A stretch of 64,000 nt of DNA from CBDESN01 sp965242495 (lineage in GTDB: Bacteria; Pseudomonadota; Alphaproteobacteria; MPNO01). Made by a program: the position numbers and the translations under genes. The notes under the pieces were generated by a model. The model ran no database searches and had not been told where the DNA came from. It saw only the letters and a program-made list of their open reading frames with translations. The stretch lies in the NCBI GenBank assembly GCA_965242495.1, contig OZ251446.1:1550001-1614000 (forward strand), given 5' to 3'. Shown here one piece after another: positions 1 through 8,372 of this stretch. The first letter of the stretch is position 1. Each line of letters starts with the position of its first letter.

Positions 1-662
1 AGCGATGGGTGGCGAACATGCGGATACCTTCGCACAAGCACTGCATGCCGAAGTCGTAGAGCTCGAAGAAAAAATCGTACCGCGGATCGAAGTTCACGCG
101 GTGGAGCACGGAAGTACGCATGATTGCCTGTGCGGACGGGACGTCCGACGCGATCATGTCGAGACCGAGCCGTTTGCAGTCCTGCGGCCAAGTGAAGGTT
201 TTGTGAACCGTCGTCCGGCCGTCGAGCCGGCCGAACTCGATATGCTGGGCCAAATCGCGCCATCCGCCGTCCCGTGTGCGCTGGCTTGCGATGAGAATAT
301 CGACGTCGCCCTGTGACCTCATGAGTCGTACAAGCTCCGCCGTCGAGCCGGCGTAGCTGTATTTGCTGTCGTCGCTGTAGAAGAGAAACTCGGTTTCGCA
401 CCGCTTGGCGAGCTCGAATCTCGCTTCGGAGGGTCCGGTGAGATTCCCCCCCCCCCCGGATCACGCGGACGATGGGATAGTCGTCGGCGAGCGAACGGGC
501 TTCCGCGCACGGCTCCGGCGCGCTGTTCCGGATGAGCACGTGGTCGATGACGCCGTCCGCGAGGATGCTCTCTACGCATCTGCGCAGCTTGCTTGGCCGG
601 CCGCAGGTCGAAATTCCCGCCGTCACAGCCCCGGAGCCCGGGCGTTTGCGCTTGCGGAACAT
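1..662 (-). CDS. Glycosyltransferase-like protein, frame broken at a G12 tract, 3' end beyond window
   Basis: The coding strand is minus and the C-terminus lies off the left edge. From ATG 662 (or GTG 626) the product begins with a GT2-like nucleotide-sugar fold start: TAGISTCGRPSKLRRC followed by VESIL and a hydrophobic strand. After the G tract, in another frame, it continues with GNLTGPSEAR and FELAKRCETEFLFYSDD, where SDD sits where GT2 enzymes carry the DXD metal site. The two halves are joined only if the tract is 11 or 14 G; it is 12 here, so translation shifts into a frame that stays open to the window edge. The ribosome site is weak. The family assignment rests on overall pattern only. 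The gene could be a phase-OFF allele, a pseudogene or a homopolymer sequencing error. Confidence 0.55.
   Translation of the reverse strand, partial: MFRKRKRPGSGAVTAGISTCGRPSKLRRCVESILADGVIDHVLIRNSAPEPCAEARSLADDYPIVRVIRGGGESHRTLRSEIRARQAVRNRVSLLQRRQQIQLRRLDGGACTTHEVTGRRRYSHRKPAHTGRRMARFGPAYRVRPARRPDDGSQNLHLAAGLQTARSRHDRVGRPVRTGNHAYFRAPPRELRSAVRFFLRALRLRHAVLVRRYPHVRHPS
446..457. repeat. Homopolymer tract, 12 C on plus strand (12 G in the coding sense)
   Basis: Twelve identical bases lie in the first third of the glycosyltransferase-like gene. The reading frame upstream (ending DDYPIVRVIR) and the one downstream (starting NLTGPSEAR) differ by one base. Loss of one G or gain of two would restore one continuous frame. 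Tracts this long are prone to slipped-strand mispairing and also to sequencing error. Confidence 0.9.
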
Positions 663-755
663 CAAGGGAGCGATCCTTCCCTCATGAGGCGCCGGCTCGG
701 CCGCAATAGCGCGGCGACGCGCCGTTCATCGGGCGGCGGCGATGGCGGCGCCCGG

Positions 756-1565
756 TCAGACATCGGACCGGGAGTCGAAGACGGGGGCGCGCTTCTCCTT
801 CAGGCTGGCGAGGCCCTCGCGCACGTCGGGGCCGGTGAAGGCCAGGAATTCGAGCGCGGTCGAGGCGTCGAAGCCGGGCCCCATGGCGCGGAGCCAGTTG
901 TTGAGCGCGAGCTTGGTCCAGCGCACCGCGGCGGGCGCGCCCGCGGCCAGCCGGGTCGCAACGTCGAGAGCGCGGTCGAACAGTTCGTCCTCCTCGACCG
1001 CCAGCGAGACCAGGCCGATCCGCTCCGCCTCCTCGCCCGACACCGGCTCGCACAGCAGCAGATAGTATTTCGCCTTCGCCATCCCGCACAGCAGCGGCCA
1101 GACGATCGCCGCATGGTCGCCCGCCGCGACCCCGAGCCGGGTATGGCCGTCGATGATGCGCGCGGTCTTCGCGGCGATCGAAACGTCGGCGAGCAGCCCG
1201 CAGACCAGCCCCGCGCCCACCGCCGGGCCGTGCATCGCCGAGACGATCGGCTTGGCGCAGTCGACGATGTTGTAGACCAGATCCCGGGTCTCGCGCCAAA
1301 CCCGGGTCAGCGTGTCGAAATCCGAGTAGATGTCCTCGATCAGATCGAGGTCGCCGCCGGCGGAGAAGGCCGACCCGGCGCCCCGGATCAGGACGGCGGA
1401 GACTTGGGGGTCGGCGTCGACGTCGCGCCAGACATGGGCGAGCTCGCCGTGCATCCGGGCGTCGGTTGCATTCAACCGGCCCGGGCTGTCCAGCGTGATC
1501 TGCAGCACCCGGGGCGCCGGCCGGTCGAACTTCAACCGCCGGTAGCGCGCGTAGCGCTCGCTCAT
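756..1565 (-). CDS. Enoyl-CoA hydratase/isomerase family protein
   Basis: A 269-residue crotonase-fold protein, the usual length. ATG 1565 is chosen because GGGGAGGTG lies just upstream; the open frame extends further 5' without any family similarity. The first oxyanion-hole segment is GAGSAFSAGGDLDLI (about residues 64-78) and the second is AMHGPAVGAGLVCG (about 110-125). The segment RLGVAAGDHAAIVWP replaces the usual glutamate-bearing PGxGGT loop, so the substrate and even the reaction (hydration, isomerisation or hydrolysis) cannot be read from sequence. It stands divergent to the molybdenum hydroxylase operon, with about 200 bp between, and may act in the same CoA-thioester degradation route. 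Confidence 0.85.
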   Translation of the reverse strand: MSERYARYRRLKFDRPAPRVLQITLDSPGRLNATDARMHGELAHVWRDVDADPQVSAVLIRGAGSAFSAGGDLDLIEDIYSDFDTLTRVWRETRDLVYNIVDCAKPIVSAMHGPAVGAGLVCGLLADVSIAAKTARIIDGHTRLGVAAGDHAAIVWPLLCGMAKAKYYLLLCEPVSGEEAERIGLVSLAVEEDELFDRALDVATRLAAGAPAAVRWTKLALNNWLRAMGPGFDASTALEFLAFTGPDVREGLASLKEKRAPVFDSRSDV

Positions 1566-1774
1566 GGACACCTCCCCTCGTTGCGCTCGCATCCCGCCCG
1601 GCATCCTACGCGGCCGGGCCCGGGGTGGCGCAAAAATGAAGAGGCCGCATCGCAGACGACGACCGCGGCGCTGGCGGCCCACCGGGGCGGCGTGAGAATA
1701 AGGAGTCCCGCCGCATCGGCTCTCTGCTAACATGCGCTCTGCGCCTTCCGCGCAGACACCGGATGGGGAGCGTC

Positions 1775-2503
1775 ATGACCGAGAATGCGACAGGCGGCGT
1801 CGCGGACGTCGAAGAGTTCGTCTTTCCGCCCGATCCCGCCGACGATTTCGACTGGACGCCGGCCACCCGCGAGGTCGCCGGCGGCCTCACCGACATGCCG
1901 GAAGGCGCCTGGCGGCGCAGCGGCGCGAGCCGGCGCGATTTCCTGCGCGGGGTGGTCTGTTCCGGCGTCGCCGTGTCCGCGGCGGCCTATCTGTTCGCCG
2001 GTCATTCGGGCGCGGCGCGGGCGGCGGCGCGCGGGGTCGAGCGGTTGATCTCGCTCGACGTGAACGGCCGCGTCCGACGGGCCGACGTGGCGCCCAACGA
2101 GACGCTGGCGCACACGATCCGCTACCGGCTCGGCATGACCGGCACCAAGATCGGCTGCAACCGCGCCGAGTGCGGGGCCTGCACGGTGCTGGCCGACGAC
2201 GTTCCCATCTATTCCTGCTCGACGCTGACCCACCAGGCGCGAGGCAAGAAAATCACCACCGTCGAGGGCGTCGCCGCGCCGGACGGCGCGCTGCACCCGG
2301 TGCAGCAGGCCTTCATCGACGAGCTGGGGCCGCAATGCGGCTTCTGCACGCCGGGGCAGGTGATGGCGGCGGTCGGGTTGCTGAAGAAGAACCCCAAACC
2401 GACGCAGGACGAAGCGCGGCGCGCGATGTCGGGCAATCTGTGCCGATGCGGCGCCTACGACCACTATCTCGCCGGCGTCATGCGCGCGGCCGGGAGGGCG
2501 TAG
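1775..2503 (+). CDS. Xanthine dehydrogenase family, (2Fe-2S)-binding subunit with Tat signal
   Basis: The small iron-sulfur subunit of a three-subunit molybdenum hydroxylase. A twin-arginine signal (ASRRDFLRGVV, then a hydrophobic stretch ending at SGAARA) implies export of the folded complex, as in periplasmic PaoABC-type aldehyde oxidoreductases. Two [2Fe-2S] clusters are visible: the plant-ferredoxin type CNRAECGAC with a later C, and the helical-bundle type CGFCTPGQ with GNLCRCGAY. ATG 1775 has GGGGAG five bases upstream; ATG 1763 in the same frame is the alternative. It is the first gene of an operon, three bases from the next. The substrate is unknown. Confidence 0.88.
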   Translation: MTENATGGVADVEEFVFPPDPADDFDWTPATREVAGGLTDMPEGAWRRSGASRRDFLRGVVCSGVAVSAAAYLFAGHSGAARAAARGVERLISLDVNGRVRRADVAPNETLAHTIRYRLGMTGTKIGCNRAECGACTVLADDVPIYSCSTLTHQARGKKITTVEGVAAPDGALHPVQQAFIDELGPQCGFCTPGQVMAAVGLLKKNPKPTQDEARRAMSGNLCRCGAYDHYLAGVMRAAGRA

Positions 2504-2506
2504 ATC

Positions 2507-4924
2507 ATGGCCTACAGACTGATCGGCAAGGACTTCACCCCTCCGGACCTGCGCGCCAAGGTCACGGGGGCCGCGAAATACGCCGAGGACTTCCGCGCCG
2601 ACGGCATGGTCTTCCTCAAGACCTTCCCGTCGCCGATGCCGCACGCGCGGGCGACCTCGATCGACGTGAGCGCGGTCGAGAAGATGCCGGGCGTCGTCGG
2701 CGTCCTGCTGCCGGGCGAGCTGAAACAGCCCAAGGACGCCGGCCACGCCATCCTGACCGCCTACCCGGTGTTCGTCGGCCAGCCGATCTTCGCCGTCGCC
2801 GCGGCCACCGAGCAGCAGGCCGAAGACGCCCTCGAGGCGGCCAAGGTGACGTTCGAACCGCTCCCCTTCTGTCTCGATCCGCTGGATAGCCTCAAGCCCG
2901 GCGGCCCCAACGCGAACGTCGGCGGCAACGTCGCCAACCGGGCGAAGATCGCGCTGCAGGAGGTCAAATGGTCGGGCAAGGACTTCGCCCTGGCCGGCGA
3001 CGACAGGCTGCCGATGGGCAAGCCCGCGCGGGAGTGGAGCTTCGGCGACCTCGAGGCGGGTTTCGCCAAGTCCAAGCTGGTGCTGGAGGAGTCCTTCGTC
3101 AGCGCCGCCAACGCCCATCACGCGATGGAGCCCCGCTCGGCCGCGGCCTACTGGTCGAACGGCAAGTGCAACGTCTGGGGCTCGACCCAGTCGTCCTCCT
3201 TCGCGGTGCCGAGCTTGGCCAAGTATATCGGCATCAAGCCGAGCGAGCTCAATCTGGTCTCCGAGTTCTGCGGCGGCGGCTTCGGCGGCAAGGGCTACTC
3301 CTACCCGTTGATGGCGCTGCCGGCGCTGATGTCGAAGAAGCTCAACGGCAGACCGGTGATGATGCGGGTCAGCCGCGCCGACGAGTTCTTCAACGGCTCG
3401 GCGCGGGCCGGCTTTCAGGGCTGGGTCAAGATCGGCTTCGACCCCGGCGGGCGGGTGCTGGCCCTCGACTGCTACGTGATCCAGGACAACGGCGCCACCA
3501 ATGGCTTTTGGGACTTCCAGAATTTCGGCATGGCGGCGTCGATCGTCCTCCAGCCCGAGAGCATGCGCTTCCGGGGGATCCCGGTGCTCACCAATACGCC
3601 GCCGAAGGGTCCGCAGCGCGGGCCGGGCGAAAACCAGACCGCCAACGTGCTGGAGCCGATACTCGACCGGGCGGCGCAGGAGCTCGGCGTCGACCGCCTG
3701 GCGCTGCGTCTCGCCAACGCGCCGGGCGGCGGCGGCAAGGGCGCCTCGATCGGCGGCAAGCGGACGCCGCTGACCAGCGCCTACCTCAAGGAGGCTCTGG
3801 AGCAGGGCGCGGCGAAGTTCCGCTACGCCGAGCGCGCCAGGCAGGCGGGCAAGCGCCCCGACGGCAAGATCCGCGCGGTCGGCATCGGCCAAGCCTATCA
3901 CGCCGCCGGCTTCAACGGCTTCGACGGCATGGTGCGCATCACGCCGGACGGCGTGCTGCACATCCATACCGGCGTGGGCAATCTCGGCACCTATTCCTAT
4001 GCGGCGACGTCGCGCGTGGCGGCCGAGATTCTCGGCTATGACTGGAGCAACACCGTCATCGAGCGCGGCGGCACCCTCAAGGCGATGCCGTTCAACATCG
4101 GCCAGTTCGGCTCCAACACCTCGTTCACGATGACGCGGACCAACTACGCCGCGGCGGTCGCGGCGAAAGCGCTGCTGCTGGAGATCGGCGCCGACCGCAT
4201 GGGCGGCGCGCCGACGGACTATGCGTTGGAGAAGGAGCGCGTCGTCCGCAAGGACGGGGCGGCCTCGATCAGCTTCGCCGACGCGGCCAAGCGGGCGATG
4301 GAACTCGGCGGCAAATACGCCGGCCATGAGCTCGACCCGGCGCTCAACCCGCTGACCAAGCTGTCCGCGCGGATGATCGCCGGCACCGGCTTGGTCGCGG
4401 CCGCCAAGGACAAGCAGCCCAAGACCGGCGTCGTGCCCGGCCTCGCCGCGGCCTTCATCGAGATCGACCTCGATCCCGAGACCGGCCGGGTGGAGATCCT
4501 GGACTATCTCGGCGTCGCCGACGTGGGCGTCGTCCTGCATCCGCAAGGGCTGGACGCGCAGATCCGCGGGGCCGCGATCATGGGATTCGGCCTCGCCGCG
4601 ACCGAGCGCTACGTCTACGACCCCGCCTATGGCCGCTCCAACGCCACCGGGCTCTACCAGGCCAAGCCGCCGACCTATCTCGACGTTCCCGCCGGGCTCG
4701 GCTCGCACGCGGTCACCGAGGCCAGCGATCCGCAGAACCCGGTGGGGGCCAAGGGCGTCGGCGAACCGATCCAGGGCGCGGCGTCGGCGGCCTATCTGAG
4801 CGCGGTCTCGCAGGCCCTCGGCGGGCATCTGTTCAACCGGGCGCCGGTGGTCGCGGACATGATCGTCAACGCCGCGGCCAAGCTGCCGCAGTCGTACAAG
4901 CCGCTGCAGGTCAACTGCCAGTGA
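2507..4924 (+). CDS. Xanthine dehydrogenase family, molybdopterin-binding catalytic subunit
   Basis: An 805-residue large subunit that would bind the molybdenum cofactor. The glycine-rich cofactor loop CGGGFGGKGYS (about 257-267) and the C-terminal GAKGVGEPIQGAA (about 747-759) with the catalytic glutamate of this family are both present, as is AHHAMEPRSAAAYW near residue 205. It has no signal sequence and would be co-exported with the Tat-bearing small subunit. The gene starts three bases after that subunit and is followed by the FAD subunit. The length is close to single-chain family members. The substrate (aldehyde, N-heterocycle or CoA thioester) is not decided by sequence. Confidence 0.9.
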   Translation: MAYRLIGKDFTPPDLRAKVTGAAKYAEDFRADGMVFLKTFPSPMPHARATSIDVSAVEKMPGVVGVLLPGELKQPKDAGHAILTAYPVFVGQPIFAVAAATEQQAEDALEAAKVTFEPLPFCLDPLDSLKPGGPNANVGGNVANRAKIALQEVKWSGKDFALAGDDRLPMGKPAREWSFGDLEAGFAKSKLVLEESFVSAANAHHAMEPRSAAAYWSNGKCNVWGSTQSSSFAVPSLAKYIGIKPSELNLVSEFCGGGFGGKGYSYPLMALPALMSKKLNGRPVMMRVSRADEFFNGSARAGFQGWVKIGFDPGGRVLALDCYVIQDNGATNGFWDFQNFGMAASIVLQPESMRFRGIPVLTNTPPKGPQRGPGENQTANVLEPILDRAAQELGVDRLALRLANAPGGGGKGASIGGKRTPLTSAYLKEALEQGAAKFRYAERARQAGKRPDGKIRAVGIGQAYHAAGFNGFDGMVRITPDGVLHIHTGVGNLGTYSYAATSRVAAEILGYDWSNTVIERGGTLKAMPFNIGQFGSNTSFTMTRTNYAAAVAAKALLLEIGADRMGGAPTDYALEKERVVRKDGAASISFADAAKRAMELGGKYAGHELDPALNPLTKLSARMIAGTGLVAAAKDKQPKTGVVPGLAAAFIEIDLDPETGRVEILDYLGVADVGVVLHPQGLDAQIRGAAIMGFGLAATERYVYDPAYGRSNATGLYQAKPPTYLDVPAGLGSHAVTEASDPQNPVGAKGVGEPIQGAASAAYLSAVSQALGGHLFNRAPVVADMIVNAAAKLPQSYKPLQVNCQ

Positions 4925-4946
4925 CCGGCGGAAAGGAGACTCTCCC

Positions 4947-5936
4947 ATGACCGACGTCATGCACGCATTCGACCTGTACCAGCCGACCAACCTGAAGGAA
5001 GCCGCCGAACTGCTCGACGCCCACGGCGAGAAGGCGTGGCTGGTCGCCGGCGGCAAGGACAGCTTCGACTGGTTCAAGGACCGCAACAAGACGCCGGCGG
5101 CGGTGGTCGACATCGGCGGGCTGGCGCAGCTGCGCGGCATCGCCGACAAGGGCGACCACGTCGCGATCGGGGCGGCGACGACGCTCACCGAGATCGAGGA
5201 CAGCGCGCTGCTCGGCCAGTCCTTCCCGCTGCTGGTCGCCGCCGCGGGCCGGGTCGCGAGCCCGCAGATCCGCAACGCCGGCACGCTCGGCGGCAACGTC
5301 GCGCAGGACACGCGCTGCACCTATTATCGCGACGGCTTCCCCTGCTACCGGGCCGGCGGCAACAGCTGTTACGCCAACACGCCGACGGCGATGAACCGCG
5401 AGCATGCGCTCTACGAGGCCTCGCGCTGCGTCGCCGTGTCGCCGTCCGACACCGCCCCGGCCCTGGTCGCTCTGGAGGCCGAGATGGCGATCTCGCGCAA
5501 GAACCAGATGCGAACCGTCCCGGCGGAGTCGTTCTTCATCGGCCCTGCGGTCGACATCACGCGGATGACGGTGCTGGAGGCGGGCGACATCCTGACCGAA
5601 GTCCGCATCCCCAAGAAATGGGCCGGGGCGCGGCATTACTTCGAGAAGGTCGCCGACCGCCAGACCTGGGACTTCGCTTTGGCCAGCATCGCCATGGTCG
5701 CCAGGACCGGGGACGGCAAGGTGACCGCGGCGCGCATCGCCTGCGGCGGCGTCCAATGCACGCCCCGGCGGTTGACCGAGGTGGAGGATCTGCTCGCCGG
5801 CGAGACGATCGGGCCCGAGCTGGAGACGCTGGCGGGACGGGTTGCGGCGCGGGGTGCCAAGCCGCTGAACTACAACCATTTCAAGGTGCCGCTGCTGGGC
5901 AATCTGGCGGCCCGGGCGGTGCGGTCGCTGGCCTGA
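4947..5936 (+). CDS. Xanthine dehydrogenase family, FAD-binding subunit with extra [4Fe-4S] site
   Basis: The FAD subunit, 329 residues. FAD-binding segments are WLVAGGKDSFDWFK near residue 31 and SPQIRNAGTLGGNVAQD near residue 106. Four cysteines in the order TRC, FPC, NSC and SRC (about 125-165) match the added [4Fe-4S] ligands of the 4-hydroxybenzoyl-CoA reductase beta / PaoB type and set this apart from plain xanthine dehydrogenase FAD chains. A good ribosome site (GGAAAGGAG) precedes the ATG. It completes the set of small, large and FAD chains encoded by the three genes at 1775-5936. Confidence 0.9.
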   Translation: MTDVMHAFDLYQPTNLKEAAELLDAHGEKAWLVAGGKDSFDWFKDRNKTPAAVVDIGGLAQLRGIADKGDHVAIGAATTLTEIEDSALLGQSFPLLVAAAGRVASPQIRNAGTLGGNVAQDTRCTYYRDGFPCYRAGGNSCYANTPTAMNREHALYEASRCVAVSPSDTAPALVALEAEMAISRKNQMRTVPAESFFIGPAVDITRMTVLEAGDILTEVRIPKKWAGARHYFEKVADRQTWDFALASIAMVARTGDGKVTAARIACGGVQCTPRRLTEVEDLLAGETIGPELETLAGRVAARGAKPLNYNHFKVPLLGNLAARAVRSLA

Positions 5937-5940
5937 TCGC

Positions 5941-6117
5941 ATGGAGCTGCTGCGCTACTCCACCGACGCCTGGGGGCGGGAGATTCTGCTCGGCGTATCG
6001 TGGGAGCCGTTATGGACGCCGGTAGCGGCGGCGTTCGCCGTCATCGCCGCCCACCAGCTGGCGAGGTATTGCGCGCGGAGGGCGCGGCGTGGCGCGCGGG
6101 CAGGGCATGGCCGTTGA
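5941..6117 (+). CDS. Small membrane protein (58 aa) in the molybdenum hydroxylase operon
   Basis: An ATG four bases after the FAD-subunit stop opens a 58-codon frame ending in TGA 6117. The product begins MELLRYSTDAWGREILLGVS, then has one hydrophobic span (about 22-39: EPLWTPVAAAFAVIAAHQ) and a very basic tail, so it should be a single-pass inner-membrane protein with the tail in the cytoplasm. Its 3' end overlaps the cytochrome b start by 29 bp, which suggests translational coupling. I do not recognise the family. Its position suggests a role in docking the exported enzyme to the cytochrome or to the membrane. Confidence 0.6.
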   Translation: MELLRYSTDAWGREILLGVSWEPLWTPVAAAFAVIAAHQLARYCARRARRGARAGHGR

Positions 6118-6727
6118 TCCGTCGCCGGGCGCATCGTCCCCCGACGTTCGTCACGCATGGCCGGACCGGTTGTTCCACTGGCTGATGGCCGGGCTGGTGG
6201 TCGTGCTGCTCGCGACCGCCTTTCTGCCGATCCTGGGGCTCCGCTTCGACTGGGTGCCGGCGCACTGGATCGCCGGCGTCGCCCTGACCGCGGCGGTTCT
6301 GTTCCACCTCTATCGCGGGCTGGTCGTGCATGACCCAACGGCGATGCTGCCGACGCGAGGCGACCTGCGCGGCCTGGTTCGCCGCGGACGCGCGGACGGG
6401 ACCGCCAAGTACGACCTCGACCAGAAGCTCTATCATTGGTCGGTCGCGGTCGCGATCCTGCTGCTGATCGCGACCGGCGCAGCGATGCTGGCCAAGATCG
6501 ACACGCCGTTATGGACCGCCGACCCGTCGATCCTGTCCGCATCCGATTGGGGCGTCGTCTACGCCCTGCACGGGGCCGCGGCGATGGCGCTGATCTTCTT
6601 CGTCATCCTGCACGTCTATTATGCGCTGCTGCCCGACTACCGACACCTGCTGACGGCTATGCTGTCGGGCGGTGCCGGCAGGACCGACGCGCCGGGCGCC
6701 GCCCCGACGCGGGACGATGCGGCATGA
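6089..6727 (+). CDS. Cytochrome b (formate dehydrogenase gamma / Ni-Fe hydrogenase type)
   Basis: A 212-residue four-helix membrane cytochrome. Candidate heme histidines lie in RLFHWLMAG, AHWIAG, LYHWSVAVA, ALHGAAA and VILHVYYALLPDYRH, the pattern of diheme cytochrome b561/FdoI-like subunits. It would pass electrons from the exported molybdenum enzyme to quinone. GTG 6089 has GGAGGG six bases upstream; ATG 6107 is an alternative in frame. It follows the small membrane protein and overlaps the next gene by four bases. Confidence 0.82.
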   Translation: MARGQGMAVDPSPGASSPDVRHAWPDRLFHWLMAGLVVVLLATAFLPILGLRFDWVPAHWIAGVALTAAVLFHLYRGLVVHDPTAMLPTRGDLRGLVRRGRADGTAKYDLDQKLYHWSVAVAILLLIATGAAMLAKIDTPLWTADPSILSASDWGVVYALHGAAAMALIFFVILHVYYALLPDYRHLLTAMLSGGAGRTDAPGAAPTRDDAA

Positions 6728-7116
6728 GCGACGCCGCCGGGATCCGCGATCATATCGAAACCGTCGAGGAGGCCTACGAATTCATGCTCGCCTATGCCGC
6801 GCAGGGGCGCGCGGACGAAGGCGCGGGCGCCGACGGAGCGCATATCCGGACCTTTCTCACGCGGTTCGAACGGGCGGTGAGCGACATCGCCGACGGCCTG
6901 GACGCGCTCGAACGGCTCCCGGCCGTCGACGCGGCCGGGGCGTTCGCCGGCAATCTGCGCCGGGAGTCCGAAGTCGTCGCCTCGGTGCTGCGCATCCTGC
7001 TCGCCCGCGACAACATCTCGTCGGAAGTCGTGGACAACGCCAACGGGCTGATCGCCGTCCGCGCCTATCTCACCTCGCTGTTCTTCCTCGACAAGAGCGT
7101 ATTGCCGCCGCGGTGA
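6724..7116 (+). CDS. Conserved-looking hypothetical protein (130 aa)
   Basis: The ATG overlaps the cytochrome b stop (ATGA). The product is soluble, acidic and mostly helical (IRDHIETVEEAYEFMLAYAA near the start; VASVLRILLARDN and RAYLTSLFFLDK later). No cysteines or catalytic motifs are evident. I cannot name the family. Being last in the molybdenum hydroxylase operon it may be an assembly or maturation helper; that is inference from position. Confidence 0.6.
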   Translation: MSDAAGIRDHIETVEEAYEFMLAYAAQGRADEGAGADGAHIRTFLTRFERAVSDIADGLDALERLPAVDAAGAFAGNLRRESEVVASVLRILLARDNISSEVVDNANGLIAVRAYLTSLFFLDKSVLPPR

Positions 7117-7227
7117 AAGGCGGGCGGCGGCTTGCGCCCGGGCGGGCTTCGGGCCATAGTCGGAGGATCGGGGCGGGGCGCGGATGCTGCGGACGTCGCA
7201 GGGGAAACGGTTGCGGAGGAAACGAAG

Positions 7228-7506
7228 GTGACCGACTACTGGCTGAACAAGCTCCTCTTCGACCTCCAGGGTCCGGGCGGCAAGGAGCGCTGGGCGACGG
7301 AGCGGCCGGCGGTGCTCGACGAATACCCGTTCTCGCCCGAGCTCCGCCAAGCCCTGATCGACGACGACCTCGCAGTGATCCAGCCGCTGGCGAATCCCTA
7401 TCTGCTGCGCTTCTACCTGCTGATCTGCGGCTATGACGACGCCCAGTCGATCGCGGCCCTGGGCGCGCTGAGCGAACGGCGGCGGGAGGACAGACCCGAT
7501 GGCTAG
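7228..7506 (+). CDS. LigA-like small subunit of an extradiol dioxygenase
   Basis: A 92-residue protein resembling the alpha subunit (LigA) of protocatechuate 4,5-dioxygenase: a helical cap with the segment LANPYLLRFYLLICG. GTG 7228 is chosen because GGAGG stands nine bases upstream; the frame is open further 5' without similarity. The next gene is a LigB-like catalytic subunit and overlaps by eight bases, so the pair should form an alpha/beta complex. The substrate is probably a catechol-type ring; which one cannot be said. Confidence 0.75.
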   Translation: MTDYWLNKLLFDLQGPGGKERWATERPAVLDEYPFSPELRQALIDDDLAVIQPLANPYLLRFYLLICGYDDAQSIAALGALSERRREDRPDG

Positions 7507-8332
7507 GCTGGTCGGCGGCTTCGCCGCATCGCACGGGCCCAACATCGCGCGCCGCTGGGAAGCGATGGAGCCCGAGACGCGGGAATGGATCGAGACCCGG
7601 TTCGGCGACATGCGCCGGCGCCTCGCCGCGCTCCGGCCCGACGCGCTGGTGGTCCACACGACCGATCACTGGGTGAACTTCTTCCTCGACAACATCCCCG
7701 CTTTCTGCGTCGGCATCGGCGACGAGCACGAAGGTCCGCCGGAGCCGTTCATGAAGCCCGTCTTCCCGCACGAGACGCTGCCGGGCCATGCCGGGCTCGG
7801 GCGTCATCTGCTGGAATGCGCCTTCGCGGCCGACTTCGACCCCGCCTACTCCCTCCGGCTGAAGCTCGATCACGGCATGTGCGTGCCGATCTGGCTGCTG
7901 GGGCTGGAGCCGATGCCGAAGATCGTGCCGGTGCTGATCAACCTGGTCGAGAAGCCCTTTCCGAGCCCGGCGCGCTGCCTCGCCTGGGGGCGCATGCTGC
8001 GCGCCGCGATCGAGAGCTACCCGGAGGACCTCCGGGTGGCGGTGCTGGGGACCGGCGGCCTCAGCCATTCGATCGGCGAGACCACGATGGGCTGGATCGA
8101 CGAGCCGTTCGACCATGCTTGCATCGAACTGTTCCGCTCGGCCCCCGACGAGAAGATCGCGGCCGATCTCGACCGGATGCTGGAGACCACCGGCAATGGC
8201 GGGGCCGAGGTCCGCGCCTGGGCGGTCGCCCACGCGGCCGCGGGCGGCCGCGGCTTCGACCTGATCGGCTACACGCCGATGCCCATGGCCCTGATCGGCT
8301 GCGGCCTGGCCGAATGGCGCGTCGCGGCATGA
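7499..8332 (+). CDS. LigB-like class III extradiol ring-cleavage dioxygenase, catalytic subunit
   Basis: A 277-residue LigB-superfamily protein. Expected Fe(II) ligands are the histidine in GGFAASHGPNI (residue 13) and one in VVHTTDHWVN (about 52-61). GTGGLSH (about 184-190) carries a further conserved histidine. It would open a dihydroxylated aromatic ring with O2. The ATG lies inside the last codons of the LigA-like gene. The downstream class II aldolase could act on the ring-fission product, as in the 4,5-cleavage pathway, though that pairing is inference. Confidence 0.82.
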   Translation: MARLVGGFAASHGPNIARRWEAMEPETREWIETRFGDMRRRLAALRPDALVVHTTDHWVNFFLDNIPAFCVGIGDEHEGPPEPFMKPVFPHETLPGHAGLGRHLLECAFAADFDPAYSLRLKLDHGMCVPIWLLGLEPMPKIVPVLINLVEKPFPSPARCLAWGRMLRAAIESYPEDLRVAVLGTGGLSHSIGETTMGWIDEPFDHACIELFRSAPDEKIAADLDRMLETTGNGGAEVRAWAVAHAAAGGRGFDLIGYTPMPMALIGCGLAEWRVAA

Positions 8333-8372
8333 CGCGCCGCCTTGCGCGCCTTCGTTGCGACAGGAGGGATTG

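Noticed and set aside
1727..5320. 1197-codon open frame on the minus strand across the molybdenum hydroxylase genes
   Set aside because: Antisense shadow of three real genes in GC-rich DNA; the translation is Arg/Gly/Ala-rich with no domain.
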